The position numbers and the translations under genes were made by a program. Under the pieces are notes generated by a model. It was not told where the DNA came from. It saw only the letters and a program-made list of their open reading frames with translations, and did not search any database. From positions 1 through 19,862 of the forward strand of contig DJBM01000049.1 of assembly GCA_002430405.1 (NCBI GenBank): a stretch of 19,862 bases of DNA, read 5' to 3'. Shown in pieces: positions 1-8,791 of this stretch. This DNA comes from Actinobacteria bacterium UBA5976. Its GTDB lineage: Bacteria > Actinomycetota > Actinomycetes > S36-B12 > UBA5976. The first letter of the stretch is position 1. Each line of letters starts with the position of its first letter.

Positions 1-978
1 AACCTGCTTGGTGATTTAGAAAAGATCAAGGCGGGTAAGGATTCGCTCTTGGCCGGATTTGCCGAGAAGAAGGCTGCTGCATCAGAGAAGAAGGCTGCGA
101 TTAAGGCCGCTGCCCTTGCCAGGCGGGAAGAGTTGGTAGCCCTGTCGGAATCCCTTGAGAAGTCCAATGCTTGGAAAGTAACTGGCGAGAAGTACAAAGA
201 ATTGCTCGACGAATGGAAGAAGTTGCCAACAACAGATCGTGCGAAAGAGCAAGAACTTTGGAAACGATTTAGCCAAGCCCGTTCTGGCTTTGATAAGGCG
301 CGCAGAGCTTACTTCTCAACTTTGGATGCCAGCCGGACTCAAGCTGTAGCCGCCAAAAAGTCACTTATTGCCAAGGCTAGTGAGTTAGCCGAATCCTCAG
401 ATTGGGCCGCAACCACAGCGGCCTACAAGAAATTGATGGATGACTGGAAAACTCTTGCTCGAGCCGCAAAGAGCGAGGAAGAAAAACTTTGGGCTGAGTT
501 CAAGGAAGCACAGGATAAGTTTTTCGCAAATCGAAATGCGGCAAATTCAGTTCGTGATGAAGAGTTCACCAAGAACATGGACATCAAACTTGAATTACTA
601 AAACGCGCCGAAACCTTGATACCAGTGAAAAATGTTGACGCTGCTAAAGCCGTTCTTCGTGAGATTCAAGAAACTTGGGAAAAAGCAGGACACGTTCCTC
701 GCAATGAAAAAGAGAAAATTGAGCGCCGCTTAAAGGCAGTCGAAGATGCAATTCGCAAGGTGGCTGAAGAACAATGGCATCGCACTAAGCCCGAAGTTGT
801 AGAGCGTGCCAACTCGCTTGTGTCCTCATTTGAAACAAGTATTGCGAAATTGGAAAAGCAGTTGGCTGCTGCGGTTGCTGCTGCAAAAACAAGTGAGGAA
901 GAAAAGCTTTCAGCGCAGTTAGCACAAGCTAAGGAATTACTAGAAGCTGCTCGCTCCGGCGCTGCAACTCTTAAGTAA
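1..978 (+). CDS. DUF349-repeat protein, 5'-truncated by window edge
   Basis: The reading frame is open from base 1 to the TAA at 976-978, so the true start lies outside the window; a TTG at 49 is not a convincing start. About 325 residues are visible. They are rich in Lys, Glu and Ala and predicted to be almost wholly helical. At least three DUF349-type repeats can be seen, each with the pattern W-x(5)-Y-K-x-L-x-D/E-x-W-K followed by an E-x-x-L-W-x-x-F segment: one near AWKVTGEKYKELLDEWKKL, one near DWAATTAAYKKLMDDWKTL, and a more divergent one around VLREIQETWEKAGHVPR. A C-terminal tail looks coiled-coil. No membrane segment or catalytic motif is visible. DUF349 proteins are common next to rel in actinobacteria; their function is not firmly established. 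The gene converges on rel, with 28 bp between the two stops and no clear terminator there. Confidence 0.85.
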   Translation, partial: NLLGDLEKIKAGKDSLLAGFAEKKAAASEKKAAIKAAALARREELVALSESLEKSNAWKVTGEKYKELLDEWKKLPTTDRAKEQELWKRFSQARSGFDKARRAYFSTLDASRTQAVAAKKSLIAKASELAESSDWAATTAAYKKLMDDWKTLARAAKSEEEKLWAEFKEAQDKFFANRNAANSVRDEEFTKNMDIKLELLKRAETLIPVKNVDAAKAVLREIQETWEKAGHVPRNEKEKIERRLKAVEDAIRKVAEEQWHRTKPEVVERANSLVSSFETSIAKLEKQLAAAVAAAKTSEEEKLSAQLAQAKELLEAARSGAATLK

Positions 979-1006
979 CTCGAATGGCGCTCGCACCGCT
1001 GAAGTA

Positions 1007-3241
1007 TTAAACGCGGTACACATCGTAGACGCCATCAATGCCCCGAACAGCTCGAAGCACATTGTTCAAGTGAGAGGGATCTCCCATTTCGAATGTGAAT
1101 CTCGAAATGGCGACCCGATCTTTTGTCGTAGTAACTGAGGCGTTCAAGATGTTTACATGTTGATCTGATAACGCTCGCGTTACGTCAGAGAGAAGTCTCG
1201 CTCGGTCTAGCGCTTCAACTTGAATATTGACTAGGAAGATGCTCGATTTCCCTGGCGTCCAAGCAACCGCTACGAGACGTTCTGGTTGCTCCCGTAATGC
1301 ATTCGCATTAATGCAATCAGTTCGATGGACTGAGATTCCGGAACCTCGAGTCACAAATCCTAAAACTTCATCGCCCGGAACTGGAGTGCAGCACCGCGAT
1401 AATTTGACCCAAGTGTCATCTGCCCCAATTACTGTGATCCCCGGATCTGGTTTGGCATCGCGGCGATGGGCAACTTTGCTAGGGAGTATCTGCTCAGAGG
1501 CATCCTCATCAACTCTTTCGCCGCCACCATGGAGTGAGGTAAACCTTGTAACAACAGTTTGTGCGCCCAAATTGCCTTCACCAACTGCGGCATAAAGCGC
1601 AGTTACGTCGCTGTAATTAGATTCAATTGCCAAAGTATTAAGAGCGTTGTTTGTCAATAGTCGAAGCGGGACGCCCGCTTTCTTCATTGCCCTAATTATT
1701 GCTTCCTTACCGACTTCAATAGCCTCTTCACGCCGTTCCTTGGAGAACCACGCTTTTATCTTGGACTTAGCACGCGCACTTGCAACTATGCTTATCCAGT
1801 CCTGCGACGGACCTGCGTTATCAGACTTGTTGGTAATAACTTCAACGTTGTCACCATTGGACAACTTGGTGTCTAACGGTGCAAGTTTGCCATTTATCCG
1901 CGCACCGACACATCTATTTCCAACTTCAGTATGCACGCTATAAGCAAAATCAATTGGGGTACTTCCTGCCGGCAATGCCATGACTTCACCTTTAGGGGTG
2001 AAAACATAAACTTCGGATGTACCCAAGTCATCTCGCAATGAATCCATAAAGTCGCCAGGATCGGCAGTCTCTCGTTGCCAATCAAGAAGTTGGCGTACCC
2101 AGCCCAAATCATCTGGTCCATCTTTACCTGCGACCTTGCTTTGCTTGTATCGCCAATGTGAAGCAACACCGTATTCCGCTGCTCGATGCATTTCATGTGA
2201 GCGAATCTGAAACTCAACTGGTTTGCCATTGGGACCAATGACTGTGGTGTGCAAAGACTGATACATAGTGAACTTGGGCATTGCTATGTAGTCCTTAAAC
2301 CTGCCTGGAACTGGATTCCATCGGCCGTGAATAATTCCAAGTGTCGCGTAGCAATCTTGGACACTTTCTACCAATATGCGAACGCCTATCAAGTCATAGA
2401 TGTCGTCAAAGTCGCGACCTCGCACCATCATTTTTTGGTAGATGCTATAAAAATGCTTAGGTCGTCCCGAGACAATTGCCTCGACATGGTTGCCAGTTAA
2501 GTCAGCGGTCACGCTATCGACAATTGTGCGCAAACTTTCATCTCGGGCAGGAGCCCGCTGCGAAACAAGTCGGGCGATCTCCTCGCTCATCTTTGGGTAG
2601 AGCGAGGCAAACGCTAAATCTTCGAGTTCCCACTTGATCGAATTCATTCCAAGTCGATGTGCAAGTGGTGCATAAATTTCAAGCGTCTCGCGCGCTTTCT
2701 GCTCTTGCTTCTCGACCGAAAGGTACGAAAGAGTTCGCATGTTGTGTAGTCGATCCACAAGCTTTATAACAAGAACCCGGATGTCCCTGGCCATGGCAAC
2801 TACCATTTTGCGAACAGTTTCAGATGCTGAAGCTTGCCCGTACTTCAATTTGTCTAATTTTGTAACGCCGTCAACTAAGCCAGCAACTTCATCGCCAAAG
2901 TCTGCGCGCAGGTGCTCCAAGTCGTACTCGGTATCTTCGACTGTGTCGTGCAACAAAGCCGCGATAATCGTTGGCGTAGTCATACCTAAGTCCGCGAGCA
3001 GGCCTGCCACGGCAATAGGGTGCGTGATGTATTGCTCACCTGATTTACGATTTTGCAGCCTATGGAAATAGTCAGCGGTTTGAAACGCGCGAATAACTTC
3101 ACTGCGGTCGCTGCCTGGGTGAAAATCCAGCAATGTTGCAATTACGTCGGCAAGTTGATCTGGAACTGGAGTATCAAGGCCTTGCGGAAACCGCTCCTTT
3201 AGTGCCTGTTCTAACGGCGCTGCAGTGATTTCACTGGTCAT
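1007..3241 (-). CDS. relA: Bifunctional (p)ppGpp synthetase/hydrolase, Rel/SpoT family
   Basis: This cytoplasmic stringent-response enzyme makes and degrades (p)ppGpp. It is full length at 744 residues, close to the roughly 790 of mycobacterial Rel. An HD hydrolase domain comes first, with H98-D99 in LLHDTVED and D163/N167 in LVDRLHNM. The synthetase domain follows at about 255-370 and includes GRFKDYIAMPK (313-323) and YQSLHTTV. The RFKD form (RXKD) is the one found in bifunctional Rel rather than EXDD-type RelA. A TGS domain lies at about 409-470, a Cys-containing RIS/zinc-finger-like region (RCCTPVPGDE) near 616-625, and an ACT domain ends the protein at about 668-744. The ATG at 3239-3241 is preceded by a perfect AGGAGG at 3246-3251. 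It is the last gene of the secD-secF-apt-rel group, 39 bp after apt. The family and domain calls are firm; regulation by uncharged tRNA on the ribosome is family knowledge. Confidence 0.97.
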   Translation of the reverse strand: MTSEITAAPLEQALKERFPQGLDTPVPDQLADVIATLLDFHPGSDRSEVIRAFQTADYFHRLQNRKSGEQYITHPIAVAGLLADLGMTTPTIIAALLHDTVEDTEYDLEHLRADFGDEVAGLVDGVTKLDKLKYGQASASETVRKMVVAMARDIRVLVIKLVDRLHNMRTLSYLSVEKQEQKARETLEIYAPLAHRLGMNSIKWELEDLAFASLYPKMSEEIARLVSQRAPARDESLRTIVDSVTADLTGNHVEAIVSGRPKHFYSIYQKMMVRGRDFDDIYDLIGVRILVESVQDCYATLGIIHGRWNPVPGRFKDYIAMPKFTMYQSLHTTVIGPNGKPVEFQIRSHEMHRAAEYGVASHWRYKQSKVAGKDGPDDLGWVRQLLDWQRETADPGDFMDSLRDDLGTSEVYVFTPKGEVMALPAGSTPIDFAYSVHTEVGNRCVGARINGKLAPLDTKLSNGDNVEVITNKSDNAGPSQDWISIVASARAKSKIKAWFSKERREEAIEVGKEAIIRAMKKAGVPLRLLTNNALNTLAIESNYSDVTALYAAVGEGNLGAQTVVTRFTSLHGGGERVDEDASEQILPSKVAHRRDAKPDPGITVIGADDTWVKLSRCCTPVPGDEVLGFVTRGSGISVHRTDCINANALREQPERLVAVAWTPGKSSIFLVNIQVEALDRARLLSDVTRALSDQHVNILNASVTTTKDRVAISRFTFEMGDPSHLNNVLRAVRGIDGVYDVYRV

Positions 3242-3280
3242 GGCGCCTCCTATTTACTTGAGTCCAATCCTATTTGCAAT

Positions 3281-3808
3281 CTAAAGGACTGCGTAGACAT
3301 CAGCATCTGGATCGTGCTGTGCAACTTTGGCACTACCACCTAGAAAAGCTAGGTCTAAGAGCACAGCGATTCCGACAACAGTTGCGCCGCATTCTCGGAT
3401 TAAGTCAATTGCTGCGCACGCTGTACCACCAGTAGCCAAAACATCATCCACAATTAGCACTCGATCGCTATTGGTTAGGGCGTCTTGATGAATCTCGATG
3501 GAGTCTGCGCCGTACTCCAATTCATAGTCCGCTCGAAAGGTGGCTCGTGGGAGTTTTCCACTCTTTCGAATCGGCACAAAACCCAAATCTAGGTGCGTTG
3601 CAAGTGAGGCACCAAGAATGAAACCACGTGCTTCCACGCCAACTATCCGAGTGAGGTTGGATTCCGAGAAATGCTTTGCAATTTGGGTATTCACCCAGTT
3701 AGTAGCAGCAGGATCACCTGAAATTGGTGTGACATCTTTAAAAACGACACCAGGCAATGGGTAATCCGGAATCTCTGCGATTAACGCAGCCACCCCGGCC
3801 CGATCCAT
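3281..3808 (-). CDS. apt: Adenine phosphoribosyltransferase
   Basis: The 175-residue product is the usual length for Apt, which converts adenine plus PRPP to AMP in purine salvage. The N-terminal IPDYPLPGVVFKDVTPI is the standard Apt signature, and the PRPP-binding loop VLIVDDVLATGGTA carries the paired aspartates and the TGGT turn. VGVEARGFILGASLA is the conserved segment between them. The ATG start at 3806-3808 lies only 4 bp after the secF stop, and rel follows 39 bp downstream, so co-transcription with secDF is very likely. The secD-secF-apt-rel order is the ordinary actinobacterial arrangement. Nothing is missing or altered in the visible catalytic motifs. Confidence 0.96.
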   Translation of the reverse strand: MDRAGVAALIAEIPDYPLPGVVFKDVTPISGDPAATNWVNTQIAKHFSESNLTRIVGVEARGFILGASLATHLDLGFVPIRKSGKLPRATFRADYELEYGADSIEIHQDALTNSDRVLIVDDVLATGGTACAAIDLIRECGATVVGIAVLLDLAFLGGSAKVAQHDPDADVYAVL

Positions 3809-3812
3809 AACC

Positions 3813-4901
3813 TTAGTGTCCTGACCTGCGGGATCGAGTCTTCTTTACAGTTTGCTGCCTTGGTCCAGCGGCTGAAACAGTTGAAATTCCAGATGCTAAA
3901 ACTGGCTTAGTAGCCGGCGTCTCAACAGCACCTTTACGTCGAGCTGCTACGCGCTTTGCAAGTGCAAGGCTTGCGGGCTGGCGTTCCTTAATTTGGCACA
4001 GCACCGGAGTCGCCACGAAAAGTGAAGAGTAAGTGCCCACTAACATTCCTACGAACAAAGCCAGTGCCAGGTCATTTAACGTGCCAACTCCAAGCAGCGA
4101 AACACCAACAACCAAAATCGAAAGCACTGGAAGAAGCGCAACGATGGAGGTATTGATACTGCGAACTAAAGTTTGATTAAGTGCAAGATTTGCTGCTTCA
4201 CTATAAGTCGCGCGTGATCCACCGTAAATATCCTTGGTGTTTTCCTTGACTTTGTCGAAAACCACCACAGTGTCGTAAAGCGAATATCCCAAAATAGTCA
4301 AGAAACCAATCACACTTGCTGGTGTTACCTCAAATCCACTGAGCGCGTAAATTCCAACGGTAATTATTACGTCGTGTGCAAGCGCAACAAGTGCGCCAAC
4401 TGCCATGGGCCATTCAAAATAAATTGACAAGAAAATAGCAACAAGAACCAAAAACACAACAAGCGCCCGAGCCGCGTTTTTCGAAACTTCCTCGCCCCAG
4501 GTAGGTCCAACCAATTGCACCTTTATGTCAGATTCAGTTACCGCAAATGAAGTAGCCAGTGCCGCGCTAAGCGCATTTGAGTCTTCGGTAGAAAGCGCCG
4601 GAGTTTGAATCCGAACTTTGTTGCCACCGATCACAGTTACCGACGATGGGGTTTCGCCAGCAGCAATCACGCTCTCGCGTGCCTTAGTTACAGATGAATC
4701 ATCTGCTACTGCCAATGGGACAGAAAATTCTGCACCACCCTTGAACTCAATTCCTAAGTTAAGTTTTTGAACGCCCAAAGTTGAAATTGATAACACAATC
4801 AAGATTGCCGAAATTAGATACCAGGTTCTCCGGCGCCCAACAATGTTTAGCGATACTTCGCCTCGGTATAGACCGTTTCCTAATTGACTCAAACTAGCCA
4901 T
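3813..4901 (-). CDS. secF: Protein translocase subunit SecF
   Basis: SecF is an inner-membrane partner of SecD and helps SecYEG-dependent export using the proton-motive force. The 362-residue protein has an N-terminal membrane helix at about 28-46 followed by LGIEFKGGAEF (49-59), the SecF form of the D1-type motif. After a short extracytoplasmic P1 domain come five further hydrophobic segments, including the conserved stretch with TILGYSLYDTVVVFDKVKEN. The C-terminal tail is cytosolic and strongly basic, ending KKTRSRRSGH. The ATG overlaps the secD stop by one base (TAATG) with GGAGG about 8 nt upstream, indicating translational coupling to secD. The stop is 4 bp before apt. Confidence 0.96.
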   Translation of the reverse strand: MASLSQLGNGLYRGEVSLNIVGRRRTWYLISAILIVLSISTLGVQKLNLGIEFKGGAEFSVPLAVADDSSVTKARESVIAAGETPSSVTVIGGNKVRIQTPALSTEDSNALSAALATSFAVTESDIKVQLVGPTWGEEVSKNAARALVVFLVLVAIFLSIYFEWPMAVGALVALAHDVIITVGIYALSGFEVTPASVIGFLTILGYSLYDTVVVFDKVKENTKDIYGGSRATYSEAANLALNQTLVRSINTSIVALLPVLSILVVGVSLLGVGTLNDLALALFVGMLVGTYSSLFVATPVLCQIKERQPASLALAKRVAARRKGAVETPATKPVLASGISTVSAAGPRQQTVKKTRSRRSGH

Positions 4902-6529
4902 TAGTTAACCTCCTGCTTTGAAGTAATAACTCCAAGTCGAGCTGGCGAAACACCTGTCATTGCTGAGCCCTTATTCATCCATTTAGTAGAAGCTAACCGG
5001 GTTACGAGCGAGCGCGTAAACATGAAAGCAACCGCAATGTCTACAAAGGTGATCAAACCTAAGGTAAAGGCGAATCCTCGGACACTTCCAACTGACAAGT
5101 AGAAAAGAATTGCAGCCGCAAGAAGTGAAACAAAGTCCGCCGCTAAAATTGTGCGTCTCGCCCGAGTCCAGCCTTGCTCGACTGCGACGCGTAACCTTTT
5201 TCCTTCACGAATTTCATCGCGAATTCGCTCAAAGTAAATAACAAATGAATCTGCCGTGATACCGATGGAGACAATTGCTCCTGCCACACCAGCAAGAGTT
5301 AATGTGAAGCCAATGCCACGACCTAAAATAATGAAAATAAAATAAGTCATGGCAGCTGCAGCAAATAGGCTGACAACGGCAATTGCGCCGAGTGCGCGGT
5401 AATAAAGAAGTAAGTAGATAATCACCAGGAGTAAACCGAAGCCACCCGCGATTAATCCAGCACGCAACTGGTCAGCGCCCAAAGTAGGCGAAATCTGCTG
5501 CACTTCATCAACTTCTAAACTCACCGGCAACGCGCCATACTTCAAAACTTGAGCTAACGCTCGCGCTTCATCGGCCGTAAATGATCCAGAAATTACTGCC
5601 GAGCCTCCAAGAATTGGTTCATTAACTGATGGGGCGCTGATCACAACGCCATCAAGCACAATAGCAAACTGATCATTAGGCGCTTGTTGCGCTGAAAGAC
5701 TTTGCGTTGAAGTTGCAAACTTCTTGGCACCCTCGGTTGTCATCAAGAGTTCAACTTGCCAACCGCCGGCTCCTTGTTGAGGTAATCCCGCAGTTGCGCT
5801 TTCAATGTCCGTACCAACTAAATCTGCTGGCGCCAAAACATATTTATACGATCCATCTTTCTCGCAACTAATTAAGTACTGCGTGGGATCATCGGTTGCG
5901 CCATTTAGAATTTCTGATTTGCTACAGTCCAGCGAGGCAAATCGATCCGCAAAGTCACCTGATGCATCTATGGATTGGATTGGCGGCACAAGTAATTCGG
6001 GTGCAACGGAAATTGTTGGCGTAGGTGTTGGTGTTGCTTCAACGGCAGGCGTTTCGGAAGACGCAGCACTAGGTGCTGGTGATGGCGTCGAAGACGCATC
6101 AGTGGCTGTTGCAGTTGGGGTTGGCGATGCTGAAGGCTGTGGTGAGCCAAAATCAATGGCGACTACGGGGCGGAAATTTAATTGCGCAGTAGTTTTTAAT
6201 TGATCCACCACAGTGCGGCTGGTCTCACCTGGAATTGTGACAATAATTTTCGCAGTATCGCCTGATCCTTGAATTGTGACTTCAGACTCTGCAACGCCGA
6301 AGCCATCCACGCGCTGGCGAATAATTGCAACCGTTTGATTCAGTTGATCTTGACCCAGCGATTGTCCAGCGGCCACTTTAGGAGCGAGAATCACTTGCGT
6401 GCCACCACGCAAATCAAGACCTAATTTAGGTGAGTGATTCTGCCCTGGCAGGAATGCCCACACCAATAACCCAATTAGTCCAAGAGTAAATAGCAATAGT
6501 GAGCGACCTGGACGGTAATGCTTAGCCAC
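4901..6529 (-). CDS. secD: Protein translocase subunit SecD
   Basis: This is the membrane subunit that works with SecF in the late steps of Sec export. The 542-residue protein has a first membrane helix at about 11-27, then LGLDLRGGTQ (36-45), the SecD D1 motif. A large extracytoplasmic P1 domain follows, and five more helices are packed into the C-terminal 190 residues. Conserved SecD segments include DGVVISAPSVNEPI and LPVSLEVDEVQQISPTLG. Residues about 129-178 are a Pro/Ser/Thr/Ala-rich low-complexity insert in P1, probably disordered and outside the membrane. The start is GTG at 6527-6529; an in-frame TAA lies immediately upstream, so no longer start is possible. The Shine-Dalgarno signal is weak. 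The gene is 110 bp downstream of ruvB with no yajC in between. Confidence 0.95.
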   Translation of the reverse strand: MAKHYRPGRSLLLFTLGLIGLLVWAFLPGQNHSPKLGLDLRGGTQVILAPKVAAGQSLGQDQLNQTVAIIRQRVDGFGVAESEVTIQGSGDTAKIIVTIPGETSRTVVDQLKTTAQLNFRPVVAIDFGSPQPSASPTPTATATDASSTPSPAPSAASSETPAVEATPTPTPTISVAPELLVPPIQSIDASGDFADRFASLDCSKSEILNGATDDPTQYLISCEKDGSYKYVLAPADLVGTDIESATAGLPQQGAGGWQVELLMTTEGAKKFATSTQSLSAQQAPNDQFAIVLDGVVISAPSVNEPILGGSAVISGSFTADEARALAQVLKYGALPVSLEVDEVQQISPTLGADQLRAGLIAGGFGLLLVIIYLLLYYRALGAIAVVSLFAAAAMTYFIFIILGRGIGFTLTLAGVAGAIVSIGITADSFVIYFERIRDEIREGKRLRVAVEQGWTRARRTILAADFVSLLAAAILFYLSVGSVRGFAFTLGLITFVDIAVAFMFTRSLVTRLASTKWMNKGSAMTGVSPARLGVITSKQEVN

Positions 6530-6607
6530 TTATAAAAGCCTTTTCATTGAAGATTAAGTTGTTGTGCGGAGCAAATAAAACTCCCCTGCCTACAAGCCTC
6601 AAGTTTA

Positions 6608-6625
6608 GTGGGCAACTGAGCCCAC
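6608..6625 (-). other. Short GC-rich hairpin in the ruvB-secD gap
   Basis: GTGGGC at 6608-6613 and GCCCAC at 6620-6625 form a perfect 6-bp stem around a 6-nt loop, 14 nt downstream of the ruvB stop in the direction of transcription. No U-run follows it immediately on the minus strand, so it does not meet the usual rule for an intrinsic terminator. It may act as a weak attenuator or as a processing or stability element between ruvB and secD. The structure is seen; the role is a guess. Confidence 0.4.
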
Positions 6626-6639
6626 AAAGTCACCGCCTG

Positions 6640-7665
6640 CTAGTCCTCAAGTGGTAATTGGTTGGGCAAATTTGGTCGATTTCTACCTATTGCAACCCAG
6701 GCAGCAGGCGTAGCAACCCGTCCTCGAGGCGTGCGCGTTATGAACCCCTGGCGAACTAAGAACGGTTCACAAACACTGTCGACAGTTTCTGGTTCCTCGC
6801 CTACTGCAAGTGCCAAAGTCGACAAGCCAACTGGACCGCCGCCAAATTTGTCGATCAAAGCCACCAAAACCGCGCGATCTAATCGATCTAGGCCTAAGTC
6901 ATCAACTTCGTAGAGCTCAAGTGCTGCTTGCGTTCTAGCAACGGTTAATACCCCGTCGTGATGCACCTGTGCGTAGTCACGAGATCTGCGTAACAAGCGA
7001 TTCGCGATTCTTGGTGTGCCGCGTGAGCGCCTGGACAACTCGCTCGCACTTTGGTCATCAATCTTTATCGCAAGCGCCTTGGCTGAGCGATGCACAATAC
7101 GTTCGAGTTCACTTGGTTCGTAATAATCCAAATGCGCAGTGAACCCGAAGCGATCACGAAGTGGGGCCGGCAACATTCCAGCGCGAGTTGTCGCGCCAAC
7201 TAATGTGAATGGTGGCAACTCCAGTGGGATAGAAGTTGCTCCCGGACCTTTTCCCACCATGACATCAACGCGGAAATCTTCCATAGCTAAATACATCATT
7301 TCTTCGGCAGCGCGCGACATTCGATGTATTTCATCTAAAAACAAAACTTCACCTGGAATCAAACTTGAAAGAATGCTCGCTAAGTCGCCAGCATGTTGAA
7401 TTGTCGGGCCACTTGTTATCCGTAGTGGCGCGCCCACTTCAGCCGCGATGATCATTGCCAAAGTAGTTTTGCCGAGCCCTGGTGGCCCAGACAGCAAAAT
7501 GTGATCGGCACTAGCATTTCGCTGTTTAGCTGCGCTCAAAACTAAATTCAATTGATCCTTGACCCGTTGTTGCCCAACAAAATCAGCAAGTGAAGTAGGT
7601 CGCAGCGCCGCATCAGCAACTTTTTCTTCGGCAGCTAACGCAGGATTAACCATTCGATCGCTCAT
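6640..7665 (-). CDS. ruvB: Holliday junction DNA helicase RuvB
   Basis: RuvB is the hexameric AAA+ motor that drives branch migration of Holliday junctions with RuvA. The 341-residue product shows Walker A GPPGLGKT (60-67), Walker B LFLDEIHR (108-115), the sensor segment GATTRAGML (157-165) and the conserved PLRDRFG containing the arginine-finger region (about 170-172). The C-terminal winged-helix domain has RGTPRIANRLLRR and GGGPVGLSTLA. The length is normal for the family. The ATG at 7663-7665 overlaps the ruvA stop as ATGA, pointing to translational coupling. A second in-frame Met lies four codons in, but the first fits the overlap and is preferred. Confidence 0.97.
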   Translation of the reverse strand: MSDRMVNPALAAEEKVADAALRPTSLADFVGQQRVKDQLNLVLSAAKQRNASADHILLSGPPGLGKTTLAMIIAAEVGAPLRITSGPTIQHAGDLASILSSLIPGEVLFLDEIHRMSRAAEEMMYLAMEDFRVDVMVGKGPGATSIPLELPPFTLVGATTRAGMLPAPLRDRFGFTAHLDYYEPSELERIVHRSAKALAIKIDDQSASELSRRSRGTPRIANRLLRRSRDYAQVHHDGVLTVARTQAALELYEVDDLGLDRLDRAVLVALIDKFGGGPVGLSTLALAVGEEPETVDSVCEPFLVRQGFITRTPRGRVATPAAWVAIGRNRPNLPNQLPLED

Positions 7666-8258
7666 GCGCCAGCCAAGATCTGCAACGCCCGGCGAAGTAA
7701 ATCTGAAGTGGCGTTGGGATCATCAACACCCTCTTCAATTACTGCCGAAATAGCCTGCTGCGCCTCGCGCGCACTCCAGCCAAGTCCAAGGAGTCCTTGC
7801 TCGACTTGCGTTTGCCAAAGTGCAGATTTTCCAGAGGCACTAACACCGCTTCTAGATGGTGTTCCAATTCGATCTTTTAATTCCAAGACAAGTCGTTGTG
7901 CACCCTTGGCTCCAACACCGGGTGTCTGCTTTAAACGGGCTAGATCTTCATTACCAATTGCAGTGCGCAATTCCTGCGCAGGTAGCGCAGATAAAATCGT
8001 AAAGGCAAGTTTGGGACCAAAGCCAGAAACACCTTGAACAACTTCGAACATCTCGCGATCTTGGGAATTTGCAAAACCGAAAAGCGTAAGTGAATCTTCA
8101 CGAACAATAAGTGAAGTGAAAAGTGTTATTTCTTTGTCTACTCGAGCTTGCGAGATAGTGTCCGGTGCGCACATCACCATCATGCCAACGCCACCAACCG
8201 CAATAACTAAAGAATCTGGTCGAATCTCCAGGACTGGTCCCCTAATTGAGGAAATCAT
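7662..8258 (-). CDS. ruvA: Holliday junction-binding protein RuvA
   Basis: RuvA is the tetramer that holds the Holliday junction and loads RuvB. The 198-residue product starts MISSIRGPVLEIRPDSL, the usual N-terminus of the OB-fold domain. Two helix-hairpin-helix motifs follow (VQGVSGFGPKLAFTILS and TPGVGAKGAQRLVLELK, about 80-130). A flexible linker and a small C-terminal domain (GLGWSAREAQQAISAV) that contacts RuvB complete it. The frame is open 25 codons further upstream to an ATG at 8333, but that extension lies inside ruvC and is not RuvA-like. The ATG at 8256-8258 instead overlaps the ruvC stop as ATGA, so it is chosen. The gene is the second of a coupled ruvC-ruvA-ruvB operon. Confidence 0.96.
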   Translation of the reverse strand: MISSIRGPVLEIRPDSLVIAVGGVGMMVMCAPDTISQARVDKEITLFTSLIVREDSLTLFGFANSQDREMFEVVQGVSGFGPKLAFTILSALPAQELRTAIGNEDLARLKQTPGVGAKGAQRLVLELKDRIGTPSRSGVSASGKSALWQTQVEQGLLGLGWSAREAQQAISAVIEEGVDDPNATSDLLRRALQILAGA

Positions 8259-8782
8259 GACGCACTCACCGCAGCAATCTTTTGCATGTGTTGCGCGATC
8301 CTGGCGTTGCCTTGACCTTTCCAAGCATGACAAAGTGCCAGCGCTAGGGCGTCGGCTGCGTCTGCCGGTTTTGGTGCTTCTTTTAAATTTAAAAGCCGAG
8401 TAACCATTGCAGTTATCTGAGTTTTATCTGCGCGGCCATAGCCAGTAACGGACGCTTTAACTTCAGTTGGTGTGTACATCGCAATGTCTAGTCCAAGACG
8501 AGCTGCGATCAACATCGCAACTGCGCTTGCTTGCGCAGTGCCCATAGCGGTTCGCACATTGTGTTGACTAAATACGCGCTCGATAGCGACTGCTTGCGGT
8601 TGATAAGTATCGAATAACTCGCGCAACTGTGTTTCCAGCTCAAAAAGCCGAGTTGGTAAGTCCGCGGTAGGCGGCGTGCGAATGACATGGACTCCCACAA
8701 AACTAGTACGACGGTTGTTGTCGAGGTCAACAATTCCAACGCCACAGCGGGTTAAGCCTGGGTCGATACCTAAAATTCGCAT
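8255..8782 (-). CDS. ruvC: Crossover junction endodeoxyribonuclease RuvC
   Basis: RuvC resolves Holliday junctions by paired nicks. The 175-residue product starts MRILGIDPGLTRCG and keeps all four metal-binding acidic residues expected of the RNase H-like fold: D7, E68 (AVAIERVF), D141 and D144 (PADAADALALALC). The frame extends upstream to an ATG at 8797, but that start has no ribosome site. The ATG at 8780-8782 is directly preceded by GGAGGTGAA and matches the family N-terminus, so it is chosen. The gene opens the ruvCAB unit, its stop overlaps ruvA as ATGA, and a LexA-type operator sits just upstream of its ribosome-binding site, suggesting induction by DNA damage. Confidence 0.96.
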   Translation of the reverse strand: MRILGIDPGLTRCGVGIVDLDNNRRTSFVGVHVIRTPPTADLPTRLFELETQLRELFDTYQPQAVAIERVFSQHNVRTAMGTAQASAVAMLIAARLGLDIAMYTPTEVKASVTGYGRADKTQITAMVTRLLNLKEAPKPADAADALALALCHAWKGQGNARIAQHMQKIAAVSAS

Positions 8783-8791
8783 TTCACCTCC
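8783..8791 (-). promoter_or_regulatory. Ribosome-binding site deciding the ruvC start
   Basis: On the minus strand the sequence reads GGAGGTGAA directly before the ATG at 8782, so the GGAGG core is 4 nt from the start. Spacing is on the short side but the match is strong. The alternative ATG at 8797 has nothing comparable. The element is contiguous with the SOS box next to it. Confidence 0.75.

Noticed and set aside
979..1006. Terminator between the convergent DUF349 and rel genes
   Set aside because: Only 28 bp are available and no convincing stem followed by a T-run was found on either strand.
5968..6156. His/Gln/Leu-rich short minus-strand frame within secD
   Set aside because: It is a shifted-frame shadow of the Pro/Ser/Thr codons in the SecD low-complexity insert.
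8259..8333. 25-codon N-terminal extension of ruvA
   Set aside because: It lies inside ruvC, lacks RuvA similarity, and the ATG at 8258 with the ATGA overlap explains the start.
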